This document shows positions 38,252-41,792 of a stretch of 41,792 bases of DNA, piece by piece (within the stretch, counting starts at the first letter, position 1; each line of letters opens with the position of its first letter). The stretch covers positions 1 through 41,792 of the forward strand of contig CABZKL010000010.1 in NCBI GenBank assembly GCA_902526405.1. Reading direction: 5' to 3'. Below the pieces are notes generated by a model that did not search any database, was not told where the DNA came from, and saw nothing but the letters and a program-made list of their open reading frames with translations. A program made the position numbers and the translations under genes. This DNA is from an uncultured Pelagibacteraceae bacterium (GTDB lineage Bacteria > Pseudomonadota > Alphaproteobacteria > Pelagibacterales > Pelagibacteraceae).

Positions 38252-38743
38252 TTATTTAGGATTTTTTTTTACTGATTTAGTTTGGCTAGATCTCCAGTTG
38301 CTCAATTTCCGTTTAATAGATGTGTTCTGGTTTGCTATTATCGATGTTGCTAGTAATGCAGCATTAATTGCACCGTCTTCACCAATCGCAAGTGTTCCAA
38401 CAGGTATTCCTTTTGGCATCTGAGCTATTGATAAAAGACTATCTAGGCCTTTTAATTTTTTGCTTTCAATAGGCACACCAAGAACTGGTAATGATGTAAG
38501 TGCTGAGATCATACCTGGCAAATGTGCTGATCCTCCAGCACCTGCTATAATTACACCAATATTATTTTGTTCCGCTTTCCGAGCATAATCATACATTCTT
38601 TTTGGAGTTCTGTGAGCTGACACTATTTTTGTTTCAAAAGAAACACCCATTTTTTTTAAGGTTTTTTCCGCCAGTCTCATCGTTTTATAATCAGACTGGC
38701 TACCCATAACAATCGAAACTTTTAGATTTTTATTTTTTTTCAT
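38252..38743 (-). CDS. purE: 5-(carboxyamino)imidazole ribonucleotide mutase
   Basis: 163 aa; VMGSQSDYKTM, SAHRTPKRMYDY, AGAGGSAHLPGM. Confidence 0.95.
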   Translation of the reverse strand: MKKNKNLKVSIVMGSQSDYKTMRLAEKTLKKMGVSFETKIVSAHRTPKRMYDYARKAEQNNIGVIIAGAGGSAHLPGMISALTSLPVLGVPIESKKLKGLDSLLSIAQMPKGIPVGTLAIGEDGAINAALLATSIIANQNTSIKRKLSNWRSSQTKSVKKNPK

Positions 38744-38834
38744 GAAAATTAGTAATTAGTTTATTTCAAAATTAACTTAAAATTTCAATAAAATTAATAG
38801 TATTTAAAAACATATTGATTAAAGTTAAACTAAT

Positions 38835-39800
38835 ATGAATTTTAAAATTGATAATCTTCAATATTGTAATTGGTCAAGAGAAACGCTTGAGTTTAATAGA
38901 TCTGCAGGTCTTGACGCTGTTCACGTTACAATAGTTTATCATGAAGATTATAATGAACTATTAACTGTGACTAGAAAATGGGAAAAACTTTTTAAGGATA
39001 ATTCAGATATAATATTTCAAGGTTGGGACTACAAGGACATAGAAAAGGCAAATAAAGAAAAAAAAACTGCAATTTTTTTTGGTTTTCAAAATTGTTCTCC
39101 CATTGAGGATGATATAAAATTAGTTGAAAAAATACATAAACTAGGTTGCCGATTTATGCAGCTTACTTATAATAACCAATCATTATTAGCTACGGGTTGT
39201 TATGAAAATACGGACAGTGGGGTTACTAATTTTGGACGCGAAGTCATAAAGGAAATGAATAGGGTGGGTGTAGTAATAGACATGTCGCATTCAGCTGAAA
39301 AAAGTACAATCGATGCAATTGAGTTAAGTGAAAAACCAATAGCAATAACTCATGCAAATCCATATTTTTGGTATCCTGCAAAAAGAAACAAATCCTCTGA
39401 TTTATTAAAAATTTTAAGTGATAGTGGAGGTATTCTTGGGTTATCTTTATATCCTCATCATTTAAAAGATAACACAAATTGTACCCTTGAAAGTTTTTGT
39501 GAGATGGTTGCTAAGACAGCTGAAATAATGAATACTAAACAAATAGGTATTGGATCTGATCTTTGCCTTCAGCAACCTGATAGTGTTGTTGAATGGATGA
39601 GAAATGGAACATGGTCTAAAAGTAGAAATTTTGGTGAGGGTAATAAAAATAAACCTGGCTTTCCCAAACAACCTCAATGGTTTGAGGACGCTAGGGGTTT
39701 TTCAAATATCGAAAAAGGACTTAAAAAAGTTGGATTTTCTGATGAAGAGATAAATGGAATACTTGGAAACAATTGGTACAATTTTTATAAATTAATTTAG
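38835..39800 (+). CDS. Membrane (renal) dipeptidase family metallopeptidase
   Basis: 321 aa; LGCRFMQLTYNNQSLLATGC, VVIDMSHSAEKSTIDAIELSEKPIAITHANP, IGIGSDL. Confidence 0.85.
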   Translation: MNFKIDNLQYCNWSRETLEFNRSAGLDAVHVTIVYHEDYNELLTVTRKWEKLFKDNSDIIFQGWDYKDIEKANKEKKTAIFFGFQNCSPIEDDIKLVEKIHKLGCRFMQLTYNNQSLLATGCYENTDSGVTNFGREVIKEMNRVGVVIDMSHSAEKSTIDAIELSEKPIAITHANPYFWYPAKRNKSSDLLKILSDSGGILGLSLYPHHLKDNTNCTLESFCEMVAKTAEIMNTKQIGIGSDLCLQQPDSVVEWMRNGTWSKSRNFGEGNKNKPGFPKQPQWFEDARGFSNIEKGLKKVGFSDEEINGILGNNWYNFYKLI

Positions 39801-39802
39801 TT

Positions 39803-41464
39803 ATGAAAATTAAACTTAGAGATCCTAATAAGATAATGAAATTGTCAAGATTGGGATCATTTCATCAGTCTAAACTGTCTTTTTTAAGAAGCTTTCTTAA
39901 TGAATTTAAAGACTGGGAATTTAACAGAGATTTATTTAATTTAGATAGACTTGGTTATGGAGAAGCAGTTTACTCTCTTAGAAAAGATAAAAGAACTTAT
40001 TCACTAGTTTGTTTTGCAAATAAAATTAATGATGACGAAAGATCGGACAGAGTAATTGCTACAAAGTGGGATGCTGCATTTACATTACATGATGGAGTTC
40101 CCAATAAAAAAGATATCGCTAGACTCAAAAATGAAGTTCCAAAACAAGAAGTTGGAAGACTTTCATTTAAAGAGTTAACTTTGTCCAGAGCGAATAAATC
40201 TCTTCGAGTTTTCAATCATGTGGTTGAAAAATTAAGTGAAGGCAAACAACCAGATTTAGAACTGCTATCAAATGTTGGATATTTGTATAGAACAACTGCA
40301 GTATATGGATCTGGAAAATTTGGCTTAGCTGATCGTTTTAGAATTAAGAATAGAGAAGAAATTAATGGACCTTTTAGACTTGAAATGATGCTAGTTTATC
40401 TAGTAAGACAATTTACATTTGATCAAGTAAACCACGTCGCTCATCATAAAAACCCTAGTAAAGCTGTTGCGTTAGATAAAAAGATTTGTAAAAATTTAGG
40501 TATTGGTAATTCTACTGGATTAGGTATGGCTCCATTTATTGTAAATCATCCAACCTTGCTAAATAATTGGGTAATGAGCAGAGAGATCGCCTTAAAAAAA
40601 ATAAGAGAAATAAAAATTGTTAATAAAAAAGACAGTGATTTGTTTATTGAGTGTCTTAAAAAATCTTTAAAAAATATTACCAGTTGGAATACCAATAGCG
40701 AGTATCAGCAAATTAAAATTAAAAACCTATTAAAAGATATTAAAAAATTTATCCATTTTATCGATAATGATTTTAATTTTGAGGACGAATATCCCTTTAA
40801 TAAAATATATCTTTGGTTGGAAGAGAAAGCATCTGAGGAGTGTATTGAATATGTAGTTTCTATTATGATGGAACCCTATAATGAAATAACTAATCCGTTA
40901 GTAAGTCAGATGAGTTCTAATGAGGATAAATATTTCACTATTCCATCCAGCAGAACAGTTAAAGATTTAATTAACATTGTTGAAAAAAAATATTCAAATA
41001 TTTTAAAAATAAACTTTAAAAAGAGAGAAAATACTCAAAATTTTTGGTTTATTTCCAAGAATAAAGAGGAGCCTAGGCTAGCTGATAGGTTTAAAGAAGG
41101 GGGGTCTAAATTAGAGCAACCACTTGCAATAGCTAGAGATGTAAAAAAACTTCATAAAAAATTGTTAGATACGAAAAATAATTCTACAGTTGCTGAATTT
41201 TTGTCTAAAAATTCCAAGCTTCGACACATTGTTAGAAGAGCATTTATTCTAGAAAAATTTCCATATTCTGAGATACAAGATAATACTATTGGTAAAAATA
41301 TAATGCCTATAGATATGCTTAGGTTAAAGCTATCTTTTTTTGGAGCTTTAAAATTTGATCCACGATCAGATAAATGGTTAAGAATTTGCATGTTCCAAGG
41401 AGCACCACTACCTGATGAATTAAAAAATTATGATGAACAGTGGGTTTATAAGACAAGTAATTAA
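39803..41464 (+). CDS. Large uncharacterised protein
   Basis: 553 aa uninterrupted ORF, 2 nt after dipeptidase stop; no family recognised. Confidence 0.75.
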   Translation: MKIKLRDPNKIMKLSRLGSFHQSKLSFLRSFLNEFKDWEFNRDLFNLDRLGYGEAVYSLRKDKRTYSLVCFANKINDDERSDRVIATKWDAAFTLHDGVPNKKDIARLKNEVPKQEVGRLSFKELTLSRANKSLRVFNHVVEKLSEGKQPDLELLSNVGYLYRTTAVYGSGKFGLADRFRIKNREEINGPFRLEMMLVYLVRQFTFDQVNHVAHHKNPSKAVALDKKICKNLGIGNSTGLGMAPFIVNHPTLLNNWVMSREIALKKIREIKIVNKKDSDLFIECLKKSLKNITSWNTNSEYQQIKIKNLLKDIKKFIHFIDNDFNFEDEYPFNKIYLWLEEKASEECIEYVVSIMMEPYNEITNPLVSQMSSNEDKYFTIPSSRTVKDLINIVEKKYSNILKINFKKRENTQNFWFISKNKEEPRLADRFKEGGSKLEQPLAIARDVKKLHKKLLDTKNNSTVAEFLSKNSKLRHIVRRAFILEKFPYSEIQDNTIGKNIMPIDMLRLKLSFFGALKFDPRSDKWLRICMFQGAPLPDELKNYDEQWVYKTSN

Positions 41465-41466
41465 AT

Positions 41467-41792
41467 ATGAAATCTTTAAGCGAGATTGAAACTACAGCTA
41501 AAAGAGCATCAAAAGCTGCTGGATTTTCTTGGGGTGAGTCTGAGGAAATTGGTAAATGTGTAAGACAATTAGAGATGTTTGGTTTACCCGGTATCAAACA
41601 TTTAAACTCTTATTTTCGTGATAAAGAAAAAAATACTTATGAAAATTTAAGTTTGATAAATCAGTCAAATTCTTCTTCAAATCCTTATTGCCCAATCATT
41701 TTAGGAATTGGTTTTCTAGATCAGATAAAAATAATCGAAAATTATGAAAAAATTTATTTCTCAAACATTGCCTACCCAATAATTTTTTTATC
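41467..41792 (+). CDS. DUF3726-like protein, truncated by window end
   Basis: MKSLSEIETTAKRASKAAGFSWGESEEIGKCVRQLEMFGLPGIKHLNSYF..., open to window end, 2 nt after previous stop. Confidence 0.65.
   Translation, partial: MKSLSEIETTAKRASKAAGFSWGESEEIGKCVRQLEMFGLPGIKHLNSYFRDKEKNTYENLSLINQSNSSSNPYCPIILGIGFLDQIKIIENYEKIYFSNIAYPIIFL

Noticed and set aside
41152-41597. Minus-strand ORFs 41152-41391 and 41319-41597
   Set aside because: Overlap the 553-aa ORF and the DUF3726-like start, which have better coding character and operon spacing.
1-41792. CRISPR, tRNA/rRNA, transposase or prophage content
   Set aside because: Intergenic gaps are short and no repeat-spacer arrays, tRNA cloverleaf-like sequence or integrase/transposase motifs were recognised by eye; a tRNAscan/Infernal run would be needed to be certain.

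Overview
AT-rich alphaproteobacterial window, SAR11/Pelagibacter-like in gene style and composition (inference; no search was run). Most of it (about 4.6-33.8 kb) is a methylated-amine / one-carbon region. It holds a probable trimethylamine monooxygenase (Tmm-like FMO), TMAO demethylase (Tdm: DUF1989-like + GcvT-like), a TmoXWV-type TMAO/betaine ABC transporter, a gamma-glutamylmethylamide synthetase-like GS (GmaS), a second GS-like enzyme next to an MgsABC/GlxBCD-type N-methylglutamate synthase, an ammonium transporter, a sarcosine oxidase / N-methylglutamate dehydrogenase-type SoxBDAG set, and formate-THF ligase. The flanks are ordinary: ZapE-like ATPase, YjbQ, photolyase, PurE/PurK, CspA, racemase, dipeptidase. 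I saw no rRNA, tRNA, CRISPR array or transposase. The best leads are: an orphan DAO-type FAD oxidoreductase that could fill the DMA-to-MMA gap; the second GS-like protein; small uncharacterised proteins embedded in the mgs/amt operon; a 30-bp-spaced direct repeat between fhs and soxB; a MORN protein plus membrane protein inserted in the TMAO transporter locus; an iron-ADH plus class I amidotransferase pair; and an RNA-like stem behind cspA. All functional names rest on motif recognition and gene context only.
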